Shown here piece after piece: positions 9,488 to 21,737 of a stretch of DNA of 64,000 nt; position 1 is the stretch's first letter; each line of letters opens with the position of its first letter. Origin of the DNA: Theropithecus gelada (taxonomy: Eukaryota; Chordata; Mammalia; Primates; Cercopithecidae); contig NC_037670.1 of NCBI RefSeq assembly GCF_003255815.1, positions 70,179,406-70,243,405 of the forward strand, given 5' to 3'. Made by a program: the position numbers and the translations under genes. The notes under the pieces are model-generated. The model had not been told where the DNA came from. It searched no databases and saw only the letters and a list, made by a program, of their open reading frames with translations.

Positions 9488-11367
9488 TACTCAGGTTGCA
9501 GTGTTCTCTATTCAAGTATGTCAAGGGGTTACTCCGTATTAATAATAATTTTAGACAGGTATAAACATTTTAAAAGTTAATACTATTAAAATAGGAATAA
9601 TAGGAACTAACATCTATGTTAACCATTAATGTCCCGTGCACAATTGCATTTGAGATTTAAATTTGGCTTTGGAATACAGGGAGGGTCCTTGCCTGTTCAG
9701 AGTTAATGATGAGGGTTAGGGACCCAGGGATCCTGGCAGTTCCTTGTACTAAGGGTGACAATTGTTATTAGCAGAAGTGATTTGCAGAAAGTTTTCTCCT
9801 TCACTGGAAGAATGGGGAACGGATGTGGGTGGGGAGTGGGTCACAAGGACTGAGTTCTGGAATTCATTCCCCTTAAAAATAGGTCAATTCTCTTTTTCCT
9901 AGGAAGTCCCCTGGGCAAAGACCCCATCTCCTGCACTCGCTCGAATATAAATTGACCCTGACAGTGAAACAACCTCCAACTTTTGCAACTCCCTCTGGGG
10001 AATGGCTTTAAATACATTTCACCCTGTAAGTTCAGAAATGACTTTGATGCTCCAGGAAGCTTGGGCTCAGGGTTGTAACCTCTCTTGGGCCTTGGGGCTC
10101 AGAAATCCAGAGGCCAAAAGACCCAAGAAAGTCACATTGAAAGTAAACGTTTTCCTACTTCCTGCTGAGTCTTTTCCTTTCTGGGCCTAGTGTTTCACAC
10201 ACTTGATGATATCCAGACAGTGCTAACCTCTGGACTGCATGGTGAAACCCTTAAAGAATCATTGTACCCTAAAAAATCAAGCTCTTCAGAATCCCAGATT
10301 GAAGGAATCAGAACGACTTTGGCTTGGGTTTCTTTGAAAACACTATTTTCCCCCCTATCTGTGGAAAATGAGCTCTTTAAATAGACCTCCCTTTACTGTT
10401 AAGAATTATGGGGAAGGGTAGGAAAAAGAAATAAGTAGTATTATTGCTGATGAAGGAACATGCAAAGAATCTTGGAAACAAGAATGTATTGTTGGAAAAT
10501 ATTGCTTAATACATGCAAATTGTCTTTTTATAACAAAAACTTGCCTCATTCCACTTTGCAGTTGTGGTTATAAGACACAGTGTGTTCAAATTTGATTATT
10601 TACAGGATCAAAGGACACATGTCAAATTCACATTGGGCAAAGGCCCTTCTGTTTGTGTTTTTAAACCAGATCAAAGAGGCCCTTTATTTAAAACAATGAC
10701 TGTAATGCTCAGCTTGCGTCCAGACACCAGCAGCCCAGCCTCTTGGGAAGAAAGAGAAAAATGGTCTCTAAACTTTCTGGTCTGCTTCTCAGACTTTCTT
10801 TCTAATGAGGGGATACTCATTTACTAAGTTCTGACAGCTTAGTGCGGCTGCCCCCAAGGAGCTCCAGGACTCATTGAGGGGATTCTTGTGTGGTGGGAGA
10901 ATGTTCGTTTCCTCAGCTCGCCCCTTTTCTTTGGTTGGTCTGGTTCTCTATATAGAAGAGAAACTGCATGGATATAAAACCTAAGATAAATTGCTAAAAT
11001 GTTTAGTAAAAAATCAGCAACGATAATACCCAATTAATTTTATTAAGTCACCTGATGTACTGATAAAATTAAAAGTCATATCCTTTCCTTAAACATCTTA
11101 ACATTTAAGTATGCTCTACTGGTAGTGTCAAAAACAAAAGCGATACAAAAGAAAACACAGAAAACTACAAAATGAACATAGCCAAGTGACAAACATACAT
11201 GACTGATGAATTTTAGTGAAAGCCATGGTAAAGGCCTAATTGACATATCTAAGTTGGGAATTCTTGGATATCAAGGAAGGAGATATATTTACCTCTCCTA
11301 CATCTTCTAGTAGAAATAGTAATGAGCATTCTGGGATTTAGCCCTAGGTCTCTTGGGTGCCAGGATC
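9488..11367. other. Repeat-poor stretch
   Basis: Nearly 1.9 kb without a repeat I can name. Three adjacent plus-strand open frames occur (10002-10190, 10190-10384, 10564-10827; 62-87 codons) but they have no known domain, no consistent splice joints and no codon-bias signal that I can judge. A conserved non-coding element is possible here but not shown by the sequence alone. Confidence 0.35.
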
Positions 11368-12125
11368 CATTCACTCATTTATTTGACAGTGTAACAGTGT
11401 AATATGCCAGGTAACTGTTGTAGGGTCTTGTGAACCAAATAGACAAAATTCTTTGCTCTCATGGACCTTCTATTCTAATTAATATGTTGGGTCAGATAAG
11501 AAAAAAAGAAATGTAAGTTATACACGATGTTGAAAGGGGGTAAGCACAATGAACATCCCCTCTCCCACAAAAAAAGGGGCAAAATGGGAATGGGAATTGC
11601 CAGGGTGTGGGGAGCAGGATGTGGCCAGCAAGCCCTCACTGAGAGAATGACAGTTGGGCACAGACTTGAAGGAGGAGGAGAGATGAACCATGGTGATATC
11701 TGGGGGAAAGGCATTTCAGGAGGAAGGAACAGCTGGTGCAAAGGACCTAAGGTGGAAGCATGCTGGGGTATCTGAGGAGCAAAAAGGGGAGAACAGGTAA
11801 TGAGGTCAGAGATCATGGGGAGCAGATGGCAAAGAGCCTTGCAGGCCATGGGAAGAAGTTGGTTCTGAAGAACATTTCACTCTGTGTGAAAGGGGGCAGA
11901 CTGTAACTTGAACCACATTCAGCGCGATCACTCTGGCTGATTCTGAGAAAAGACAACCTGGGCGGGGATAGAAGGAAGGAACCCAGTAAGGAATCTCTTG
12001 CACTCATCAAGGCAAGAGATGATGGAGGCTGAGACCCTTGTGGAACCAGCAGAGGTGGTGATAAACAGTTATATTCTCAATATAATTTGAATGTAGAGGT
12101 TACAGAATTGCGTGAGTAAACAGAT
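11368..12125 (-). mobile_element. L2 LINE, antisense, ~750 bp
   Basis: Reverse-complement L2 3' half. In order: the 3' end ('ccattcactcatttatttga', then 'ctctcatggaccttctattc' at about 11457), the purine-rich ORF2 complement ('cagacttgaaggaggaggag' at about 11660, 'ggcatttcaggaggaagg', 'ccttgcaggccatgggaag' at about 11837), then 'gatcactctggctg' and 'aggcaagagatgatgg'. The order is unbroken, so this is one copy. Several frames of 65-124 codons within it are shadows of this old LINE. Confidence 0.85.
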
Positions 12126-12335
12126 GTGTGGTATTAGCAAGGTTTGATCTAGAATCTAAATTGCTAGAAGATTATAAAATTTATAGGCAGAGCCTGGAAG
12201 ATGCTCACCCATCCATTACTCCTTCTTGAGTACAGAAGAGAAAACTTAGTTTCCCAGCCTTCCTTGCAGTTATTAGGCCATGTGACTGGGCTTTTAGCAT
12301 ACTTATTACTTGAATAGTGAACATTGTATCCAACA
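12126..12335. other. Possible old element, unnamed
   Basis: The segment 'cagccttccttgcagttatt' followed by 'aggccatgtgactgggc' (about 12256-12292) is typical of a common mammalian interspersed repeat whose family I cannot name with certainty. Confidence 0.3.
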
Positions 12336-12480
12336 GGTCATTTTTCAGCCCTCACTTTCCTCCCATTTTCCCACCTTCTAGCATCTCCACTGTCTGTTTT
12401 TCCATTCCTTATGTCCGTGTGTACCCACTGATTAGCTCCTATTCATAAGTGACAACCTACAGTATTTGACCTTCTGTTAG
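12336..12480 (-). mobile_element. L1 fragment, antisense 3' UTR
   Basis: 'cttctagcatctccactgtc', then 'ccttatgtccgtgtgtaccc', 'gattagctcctattcataag' and 'cagtatttgac' follow the reverse complement of an L1 3' region (L1M/L1P boundary families). Only about 145 bases remain. Confidence 0.65.
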
Positions 12481-12814
12481 AACTTAGATTTTTTGGGGTA
12501 AAACTTTTCCTAAATGTGGAAGTTGTAGGATCTCGGTGTAGGATCAGTCACAAGAGTAAGTCAGGCATCAGGCTTGAGTGCAAGCAGAGGGAGGTGACAG
12601 CAACCTCTGAACAAGCATGTTAGCCACCCCAAGACATGAAGGCACCTGCATGACTTGGAATCCTGGTTTTGTCATTCTCATAGCCACCTGTGCAAGATAG
12701 TGGCCATAGATGTATCCTGAAGTATAAGTCACCATATAGGTTCTGTATGACCCCACAACTCAGGCAGAAACAGCTAATTGATCTATGGAAGGGTCACAAA
12801 ATCTGCAGATGTTA
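12481..12814. other. No feature recognised
   Basis: Unique-looking; no repeat or gene identified. Confidence 0.3.
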
Positions 12815-12965
12815 CAGCACAGTGAGCTTTGGAATCAGACCGGCAGGGTAAGTGTTTTACTAGGTCTAAGTCCCAGCCTGAGTTTTATTTTCTGTCTAAG
12901 GGGGCTAATACTTAACACATTGCCTGGCCCATGGTACATGATTAATAATTTATGGTCATCAGCAT
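12815..12965 (+). mobile_element. MIR SINE
   Basis: Sense MIR: 'agctttggaatcagaccggc', a short core, 'ctgtctaagggggctaatac', then the 3' 'cattgcctggcccatggtac' and 'attaataatttatggtcatc'. The 3' end of the element is recognisable although the central region is shortened. Confidence 0.65.
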
Positions 12966-14047
12966 TATCATCTTCATCACTGTTGTCATTTTTCATGTCA
13001 AAAGTTGGAAGTATTGATGTGAGCAATCTGTCCCATGGAGTCTTTGATGAGCAAGTTGTGATAGTGCTGGAGAACTTGCACAAGAATATTCATCAAAAAA
13101 CTCTTATGCTCACCCTGTGATTGGTAGATAGAGGATAATTGAATATTGGGTGGTCTTTTAGCTCCCAACCATTTTAGTCTTTATATGGTCCAGCTGCATG
13201 TTTGTGGCAAAGTTCTTTGAGTCCTAGTCATACATCAGTTTCTCTCTTCCTCATTTCCTTATATATATAACTACACACAATACCCTCATCCCCCCATTAA
13301 TTGCTTAACCCCAAGGGAATCTCTGAACTGACCTGTTCTTGCCAGTGCTCTTTGGCTATGGAAAATTCCCTTTTCTGCCCTGGATTTTTTTTTCTTACAT
13401 ATAAAATTAGAATATCATTATGTACTTATTTCTTTGGAAATGGCTGATTTGACAGGCAGGTCAGTATGTGCAAATTAAATATATGTTGAGTATGTTGGAT
13501 ATTCTATGTAAATTTTTCTCATCTTTTTAATCTTTATATGTGTTTTCTTAGTTATTTCTCTCTTCAGTGTCCCTGGGTACATTTTCATCCAATTTTATTT
13601 TCCTTTGGGTACCTTGTAATTTTGGCTTCATGTCTTCATTTCCGGGAGCACAGGCCATGGGGGTAAAAAAAAGAGGAGTGAATGAAAAGGAGCAAGAGTT
13701 CAAAAGAGAGAAACACAGATAAAGTTCATCAGGCAGTCATTTCCTCTTTTTTCATCTCAACTTTTTATTTATGCCAGAAAAGGGAACTCTTTAGAAAGGG
13801 TGGGGTTGCTTCTGCATTATTTGTTGATGTGGTCACATATTAAGTCAATCCCATTTAAAGTCTGTAAACTCCTAGATTGCTTCATCACATATGCCTTGAA
13901 TGAACAATCATTTCTCTGAAGACCATATCAAAGGTAGAAAAAGAGCAAAAGAAGGAGGAATGAGAACTGCAGTCATCAAAAAGTTATTGGAAGGCGTGTC
14001 AAACTCGAAACCAGATGAAACCAGAAATCATAGCTACAGTGTCTTGA
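12966..14047. other. No feature recognised
   Basis: AT-rich with short T runs near 13385. No gene, RNA or named repeat. Confidence 0.3.
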
Positions 14048-14230
14048 CTTTGCTATGTGCTTTACAGCTACAAAACATTTTTCCATAAATCATCCCTGTC
14101 AATACCTCTCTGAAAGAGGTAGGAATGAATGTTATTAACATAATTATAAATATAGGAAAACTCAAATTTAGAGAAGTGAGGATTTACCTGAAGGTCACAA
14201 GGTAGAAGGTAAAATTGTGGCTAGACTCTA
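14048..14230 (-). mobile_element. MIR SINE
   Basis: Antisense MIR: 'atgtgctttacagctac' then 'cctctctgaaagaggtagga', 'gttattaacata', 'aaactcaaatttagagaagt' and 'cctgaaggtcacaagg', the reversed MIR order. The typical 'aggtcacacagctag' has decayed to 'aggtcacaaggtag'. Confidence 0.65.
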
Positions 14231-16800
14231 GATGATCTGGCCCCTCAAGGGGGGCTTTTTCCATAACGAGGTATACTTAAATACAGGATGACATGAACAA
14301 TGAACAATCTTGATCCCTCTTTGTACTTTGTAACATTATCCAGTTCCTAAAATAAGACAAAAACTATATTCAATAAGAACAAAAATAAACTTTTTCACTC
14401 CTGAAACTGATAATGTCATTATGATTTGATTTGTTCATTTTTAAATGAACACTGTGATTGCAAGGATAATGATGAAAGCCAACCTAAACATATAGTTTTA
14501 TGACTTACGGTAACCTGGGTACTGTTCATACTATTTACCACCAGTATAGTGATCAGCCACTTCCCTAAACCACACTAGAATCTGTAGGTCAAACAGGTGG
14601 TCATATGACATAGAGAGTAGTGTATTTCTATAGCTCTCACTGCTACCTACAATTAACGTTGTAGGACTTTAATATACCCCTACAAGACATGGACCCTCTG
14701 TTTCTAATAATTTGGAGAATATCCTTGATGTACCCACAAGTGTTTCCTCTTAGCTACCCCAGAGAAGTCACCATTTTCTTTTGGTTTTTCTGTGATCTAC
14801 TCTTTGGGTCTCTCATCCCTATGAAGCAGGCAACGTCCACCAGGGGCGCTAGACTTTGGATGCAAGACAAAGGTGTCCCAGCTCATGGTGATGCTTCTGC
14901 AAGTCTGTTTTTGGTTACTGAGGTTTGCTCTCTAGGGCACTGGTATCCCACTGCCTGGAAGTGCTGCCAGGAGCTCCAAAGGGCACAAAAAGCCTAATGT
15001 GGTTGAGTCTATCTCCTTGAACTTTGTGCTACAAGGTTCCCAAGTAAAATTTCCGGATGCTCTCAAAATCTTCCAGGGATTCAAGTCAAACAGTTCTTTC
15101 TGTTTTTGCTCACAGGCACATTCTGTGCAGCCCAGGAATGAGTCCCTGGGGACTGGGCTAGAGGCGTTTTCAGGCCAGATAAATAACTATCCACTGGTGC
15201 TCAAATCACCCCTCTCCCTGATGGTGAGAGAGCTTTCCTCCAAGCCCTTTTCTCTCCCCATGGTCAGTTCTTTGCCAGGAAGCTCCTCAGATTCTCATAC
15301 AAATACCCTCTTGGAGGCCCCACTTCCCCAGCTGTGTTTTTTACTTTTCTCCTCCTTCAGAGGAGACTGTCATTTTATTTGGGAATTGTTGAATCCTAAA
15401 GTGAATGCAGATTCATCTCATGCTGGACCTTTGAACCAAAATATTTTTACATAGTGAAATTTATATAATTGTCTCATCCCTCCTTTTCAGTAACTTCCTA
15501 TTAACAGCTATCAAGTTATCAGAGTTATCATCATTTATCCCCCTCACTTATTAAAAAAATTAAGTTTTTGCTACCCCTGAAATTTCAGCCTAGGGAGTTC
15601 AGTGGTTAGTGTATGACTACACTAGGGGAACAAAAGGCACCTTTCCAATTAGAGTTAATAGTGGGATAACTTCAGACACACAAAGGGAGAAAAAGGCACT
15701 TATGAGTCATGGTGAGTTCAAAAGGAAAGTGTTGAGGTGGAATCACAAAGCATCATGGGAAGTGCTATTCAAGCTACCATGTCAAAAAGCCTGATTAACA
15801 GCAGGTCCAAGTCGGCCTGATCACCAGGGAGTCTTACTGATAAAATTATTTCCCCTCCAGAGAGAATCTTCCTGAGCTGAATAAATGTTTCACTTCTGAA
15901 TAGGATTCATAAAAAGGCAGGGGGATGGTGGTGGCAAGAAAAAAGAGCCATATTCATTGACTGATCTGAAATGTGTGACCTGAAATTGTTTATCAGTCTT
16001 CACGTCTTAAATGAAATAGAAATTTATGCTTGTTTTAAGTAATTGGAGTGCCAAAATTTCAAGTTACTCTGCACATATATGTAATTAATAATGCTCTAAT
16101 ATGGAAAAGTAATAGAAAAGGCAATAGAAAAGGTAATTTTAGATTATTTAAAGTATTTGATTGATTTTCATTTTTAGTATTAATATTTTCAGTAAACATG
16201 TTGATAAATCCTTTTATTCGTGAAGTTTTACACAGCTTAATTTTTGTAGTACTTAGACATTAGTTTGAGTTTCTCATTATAAATCTTTCTTTTCTCTTAG
16301 GTCCATTTGTTTTACTAGTTTTGTATTACCTTATCTCTTTTAAACAAGCTTTCATTTTTTTCTTCCATATGAAACAAGCAAACAGTGTGCAGTCTATATA
16401 GGAAATGATGCAAACCACAGGGAAAAATGTACAGTGAGGAGGAAGCCTATTTGTGTGCAACATAGGAGCACTATTATTTAAGAAGTAATATGCTGTTCCT
16501 GAATACTATAAATATGTCATCACTCTAATGAAATGATAATGAGGCATTTGTGACTACATATTTGTTACCATGGTTACAAACGATGACATCATAAACACAA
16601 ATGACTGACATAATTTTAGCAGTATCTGGACAATGAAGAAAGAAGTCTCATATATATCTAATTACTTCTGACTACAACAGCTGAAATAACATTCATGATA
16701 TTAAATGCAGCGAAGTTATTTAGAAAGAAATATAATGATAGTGAATGGTGTAGGTAAAATAAGGGACCTTCTCAAGTCTTTATGAAATGTGAAATTCCTC
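14231..16800. other. Long repeat-poor stretch
   Basis: No named repeat over 2.5 kb. Two plus-strand frames (14689-14997, 102 codons; 14999-15454, 151 codons) lie end to end in different frames. The second is one of the longest in the window, but neither has a signal peptide, domain or repeated motif I recognise, and both are plausible by chance. AT content rises after 15900. Confidence 0.35.
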
Positions 16801-19387
16801 TACAGAGACATGCTGTCTTACATAAATAGAAATTTTGCAGTGAAATCCAAGTAGAAACTTCAGCTGGTCTTATGTGACACCTAAGTTTAAGGATTGTTTA
16901 GAGAAAGAACTGGAAATATTGGGCAGAGGCTGGAAAGATTGCTGTGAGTTAGGGAGGAGAGCAGATGATGTGCTTTGCAGCCATCAGAGAGTTGTGCAAC
17001 TCGGGGGATGGCCAATGTGGCCCGGTCCCACAGAGGGCAGTAGGTTATAGAGATATGGTGGACTCTGGCTGAAAGGAGAATATGTTTCAGCAAAGGAGTT
17101 GGAGAAAAGACAAAGAGCTACACAGCAAGAGAATGGAGTGGAAATGGGTATGAACCTCGGCTGGGCCTCATCTCTTTTTGGTGTCTAAGAATTCATATCA
17201 AACACTGATATTGGAATTTTCTGGATCATTAGCCCCTTATTCCTAGTGCAAGGTCATCTGGCCTCTCTTCAAAATCTTCACCAGTTATTTCTCAAACTCT
17301 CAGAGAGAGTGTCACCTAATCTCAGGAATAAATATGCTCTTGTTTTTCTAGGAACTCCAAAAGGTCCCAAATAGTTCAAAGTAAGGATAGGTATTATGCC
17401 ACCTTATGTCACCCATCACTTTCCCTTTGGTCTCCCTAGCACCCTTGTATAGACTTCTCCCAATGAACTCTAGGAAAAAAAAACCCATCATACATATCAA
17501 CTCCTGTCTAGAAACCCAAGCCCTGGGGAGTAAGGGTATTGGGGTGGGGGTTGGCCTTGGTCCCAGGAACTCAAGTTTTATTTAAGCACAGCTGGCTCAT
17601 GGCTGAACTCCATGGTTACTTTGGTATTTTATGCTTCATCATGAAAGCAACTGATTGCTTTCCTAGGTCCAAGTCCTTATGTGAAATTTGCTATTCTTTT
17701 TTATTCCACCCCGTCTAAGTTTAGAGTTATGGTCATTCATTCTTGGAAAGCACAATATTTTTCTTTCTCGGTCCTAGATTGAAGCAACCACCCAGACCAT
17801 GACCCCACTGCTGCCCCTGGATGCTGCCTACAGATATTTTGTTAAATAGTTCAGAACACAAAATAACCCTCTTGCCTACTATGAATCTAATGCTCTCAAA
17901 GATTTCTTCATTCTTCCTCTGAGCTCCCAGTTTTCCAAAGATAGTTTCGCTGACTTCTTCATTTTTAAAAATGTACGTCAACCTTCATGTCAGGAATACA
18001 TCTTGGGCTTCTAACCTGGGATGAACATGCTCTCTCCTGGGGAAGGCACACATTCAGAGCTCATCCCACATTATTTCCTCTCAAGCTAGTGACTATGGCA
18101 TTATTCCAACCTGGTTGCAGTTCGTATTTTACTTTCTACCAGGTACCTTCACACGCGTGTTATATTTGGAAGTTTCTGCCTTATCCCAACGCACTTCCTA
18201 GACTTTAAAAAAATATGGATTTCATGGATTTGCTAGTCATAGAATCCTTTGAGAATATGATTCATCTCCTTAGAAAAATGCACATACTCTCATATTCATA
18301 TAATACTGCATTTGACTCTATAAGCCCCCCAACTCTTTCCTTGGTCCCCAGATTAATTACCCCTGGATTGGGGCCTTTTCAGAATTTAGAGTTTAAATTA
18401 GCCTTATCTGCTGTTTGCCTATTGGGTTCACCACTCCTCCAGGGACAGTGCTGAGTAATGGAATATGTCTTCCTTTCCGTTTGATGAGTGGACTACATAC
18501 TGCTGGACCAAATATCTGTGGAAAGGAAGAAAAATGATCAAGTTGATACATTAGATTATCTTAATGATTCTGTTATAACATAATAACTTACTGTACATAA
18601 ATGAGTTTGCCTTGGTTAAGGCCATTACTGACAATGAGTAAATGAAAATGTGGGTAAATTTCTGTAAGTTTACATTTTAAACCCAGGAGCATACATGGGA
18701 GCAAGTTCAAGTAGAATTTTATCTGCTAAAAACTCTAAGCAAGCCTCAGGCTCAGCACAGGCATCAGGGCATCTGTAGAACTATAATTTATGAATTTGCT
18801 GTTGTTTCTTCCTTGCTAGTATACTTGGGTATCTTTTCCAACTCGGGGCTTGGAGCCAACTAGTCTTCTTGTTACAGACACCAGTGAACATTTGTACTCA
18901 ATGAAGTCAAATCCTAGAGTAGGTTGATCTCATACTCTCAGGCCCACTGGGCTTGGTTTGTGAATTCTGGCCCAAGCAGTAAAGCGTACTCAACCAGAGT
19001 GGATTAAAGTAAAGTGCAACTGGATATTCCTCCATTCTGAGTCATTTCTGGGATTAAACTCTAAAAACTTATTAAGTGTCTCTATCCCAGACAACAATTC
19101 AAAATAATCTATGAAGACTTAGTAATAATACTTATTGATCAGTTTGAGAAAGAAGCCTAATTTTGTTTAGGTTGAAAATGTTCTCAAAAGTGTTTATATT
19201 ATTAGAAAAATTCTGCTCCTCCCTCTGTGGACCCTAATATGTTAAAAAGTCAGTGTCCCAGTCATTGAATGCATTTGCATGTGGAGGCCCCAGCTGAGGG
19301 CTGGCTTCTGGCCGAGACTTTGGGGTGGAAATCTCAGGAGTTTCTTGCTATTATCCCTGCTCCTTGTGGCTGGTAGACTGGGTTTCA
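16801..19387. other. Long repeat-poor stretch, continued
   Basis: Nothing nameable. Purine-rich around 16880-17150, which could be an old L2 or LTR complement but does not align convincingly. Short frames only. Confidence 0.3.
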
Positions 19388-19555
19388 CGGAATCATAGTG
19401 TGTTGGATGGATTCTTATAACATCGTTGTCCAACCCTTCATTTTACAGCTGAGAAAATAGAGGCTCAGTGGAGTTGGGGGACTTGTATAAAACTGAACAG
19501 CTTACTGGTGACTGAATTCAGCTCAAATTCGTTTCTGGTTACACATTCATTATGT
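19388..19555 (-). mobile_element. MIR3 SINE
   Basis: Antisense MIR3: 'ggaatcatagtgtgttggat' then 'ccaacccttcattttacagc', 'gagaaaatagaggctcagtg' and a decayed accession of the tRNA-related half to about 19550. The 'gaatcatag...ccaacccttcattttacag' combination separates MIR3 from MIR. Confidence 0.75.
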
Positions 19556-19996
19556 TGTTTTGACAGAATCACACTTTCAGCTTATTTTCTCTTCTCTTCC
19601 CCTTCTGATTTTGCTCATGAGCACCCTCTGCGCCGACAAACAGATGAAAAACCTGGCTTTCCTTTTAATACATTCTTTCTTTTCTAGCATGAAAAGAGTG
19701 TGTGTAAAAAAGAATTTGCCACAGGTCTGCATAGCAAAGATATTCCCTGATATTCTAAATTCATCTTCGGAATTTTTGTTGGGATTATTTTTCTATTTGT
19801 GCAAGTATAGGAATAAACAGAATGCTAACTTTAAGGCACAAAACCAACAGTATTTCAATGAGTTTAAAAATTTAAAAATCTGTAGTTATTCAACCTTCAT
19901 CATCACTTAAAAAAAAAAAAAACTCACATACATAGTCCTGCGAGTAATTATTCCGTGTCTATGAGGATAACTAAGTGTTGGATGACCAAAGTCACC
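19556..19996. other. No gene recognised; A run at 19909-19922
   Basis: A 116-codon plus frame (19560-19910) starts inside the end of the MIR3 and has no known domain. It ends at a 14-base A run. Confidence 0.3.
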
Positions 19997-20023
19997 AAAA
20001 AAAAAAAAAAAAAAAAAAAAAAA
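19997..20023. repeat. Pure poly(A), 27 bases
   Basis: Uninterrupted A tract. The ~75 bases between it and the shorter A run at 19909-19922 do not match Alu, L1, U6, 7SK, Y RNA or any other small RNA that I can recognise, so the tract is an orphan tail or a simple mononucleotide expansion. Confidence 0.9.
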
Positions 20024-21492
20024 TGCTTTCACAGGCTGCCAAAGCCAGCCGGGCCCCAGCGGGCATGTGTGGCTCCTTCCTTTGGAAAATATGTTTCAGA
20101 GGATGATGAAATGTAAACCACGCGAACCACTTGGTTTCTAAGAGAACATGTTTGGAGAAACCATGTTTCCATTTTTCATTTCACAACAAAATTCCCCAAA
20201 GAAAATTTTTTTTGAAATTATAAGGAATACTGAGTCTAGTATGAGTAAAGAAGGCTTAAAAAAAGAAAATAAAAACCTAGCTTAATCATGAACGATTTTA
20301 TTGCCCAGCAAACAGTTGGTGTTGTGCAGTAGTCTTCTTCCCTGTTTCCCACCTCACCACTCCTTTTCACAAAACCCTCCGCTGCAGTTTTTTAGTTCAA
20401 AGCTCCCTGAAAACTTTATTCCCAGAGCTTAAGCTCCAGAACTCTGTTAAATGTAAAATTCTTCTGGAAAAGAAAACACTAGGCTGCATACTAATATTAA
20501 CTGAGTTTAAGTCTTCGTTGAGCATAGGTTTTGGTAAGAAATTAACGAGAGGTTTTGGACACTTAAAAGAGCGAAAGGGGAAAGTTATAGAACAGAGTCT
20601 GGAGACAGGGAAACATTTTGCCATTTCACCGGGTCGGCAGCCAGCCCACCACCATCTTTCTTGTTGTAAGGATGAGGTAGGAATAGAGCCAGAAATGAAA
20701 CTCGGAACTCTGAATGGCCCGGGGCAGGTGGCTTAGCTGCTCTGAGCCTCAGCCTTCTTCTAGGGAAAATGAAGTTATACCTGTCTTCTGTTAAGAACAT
20801 TATTAGGGACCATGATTGTGATAACAAAAATGGAAGCACACAAGAAATTATCAAGTGCTGTTCATTCATAAGGATAAGGTTATCCATAATTTTATTATTT
20901 TTACTTTATAATTAGAATTTATTATTTTGAAAGATAAATTGAACAGAACCAACTATAAGTAGTTTGGATATATTCTATTCCAGCTATTAATTATAAGTGC
21001 TTTTCTTTTTTAATTTTAAGCAAATTTTGAGTAATCAAAATTTTTTAAAATCTATGCTTATCCAATTTTAATATCTAAAAGTAATACATGGGGAAAATCC
21101 AATGCTCATCTAGAAATGTGAAAATGTGGTAAGTTAGAGACAAGGTTATTACCTTAAAATTATTACAATTAAGTGTTGTTATAGTGTTGTGTGTATTTGT
21201 CCACATTAACTTGACTAGTATAAAAATTTAAAAACAAACCATTCAAGCATATAACATATCCATTTCACAGCACTTGTTCAACCTTGAGTTGAACCTTCCT
21301 ATAGAGATAAAAAATACAGAAAAGGATGAGAGTCTAAATGCAAAGCATCTGCTCAGCTTGTTAGAGGACATACTCTAAGCTGTCACCCAAATAAACAGGT
21401 AATATCCCCAAACCATGCAGTGCATTCTTCTAGAAACAGTATAGGTATGATTAGCAAGGTCAAAGGGCGAGGAGCATTGTGTCCCACATCCA
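20024..21492. other. Mostly unique; possible MIR scrap at 20690-20800
   Basis: A weak sense MIR is suggested by 'aggtggcttagctgctctga' and 'gcctcagccttcttctaggg' at about 20727-20766. The rest, especially 20890-21250, is AT-rich without nameable repeats. Confidence 0.35.
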
Positions 21493-21705
21493 GGTCAGAA
21501 ACCCCCGTCTCTACCAAAAATACAAAAATTAGCTGGGTGTGGTGGTGGGCACCTGTGGTCCCAGCTACTTGGGAGGCTGAGGCAGGAGAACCGCTGGAAC
21601 CCAGGAGGCAGAGGTTTCAGTGAGCCGAGATCACATTACTGCATTCCAGCCTGGGCTACAGAGCAAGATTGTGTCTCAAAAATAAATAAATAAATACATA
21701 AAATA
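21493..21705 (+). mobile_element. 5'-truncated Alu SINE
   Basis: Begins in the middle of the left arm ('cgtctctaccaaaaatacaa' at about 21508) and continues through the complete right arm to an (AAATA)n tail at about 21679-21703. About the first 110 bases of Alu are missing; the 5' end is a truncation, or a recombination with the unique DNA before 21493. Confidence 0.9.
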
Positions 21706-21737
21706 ATTTTATGTATTTTTATTTTTATTTATTTATT
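21679..21737. repeat. AT-rich hairpin at the Alu tail
   Basis: The (AAATA)n tail of the Alu runs into its own inverse. A perfect 12-bp inverted repeat, aatacataaaat at 21693-21704 and its complement at 21706-21717, has one spacer base, and the flanking aaataaataa / ttatttattt sequence extends pairing outward imperfectly to about 30 bp per arm. Confidence 0.85.

Noticed and set aside
14999..15454. 151-codon plus-strand frame
   Set aside because: No recognisable domain, no plausible exon boundaries and no neighbouring coding exons; fits chance in 64 kb.
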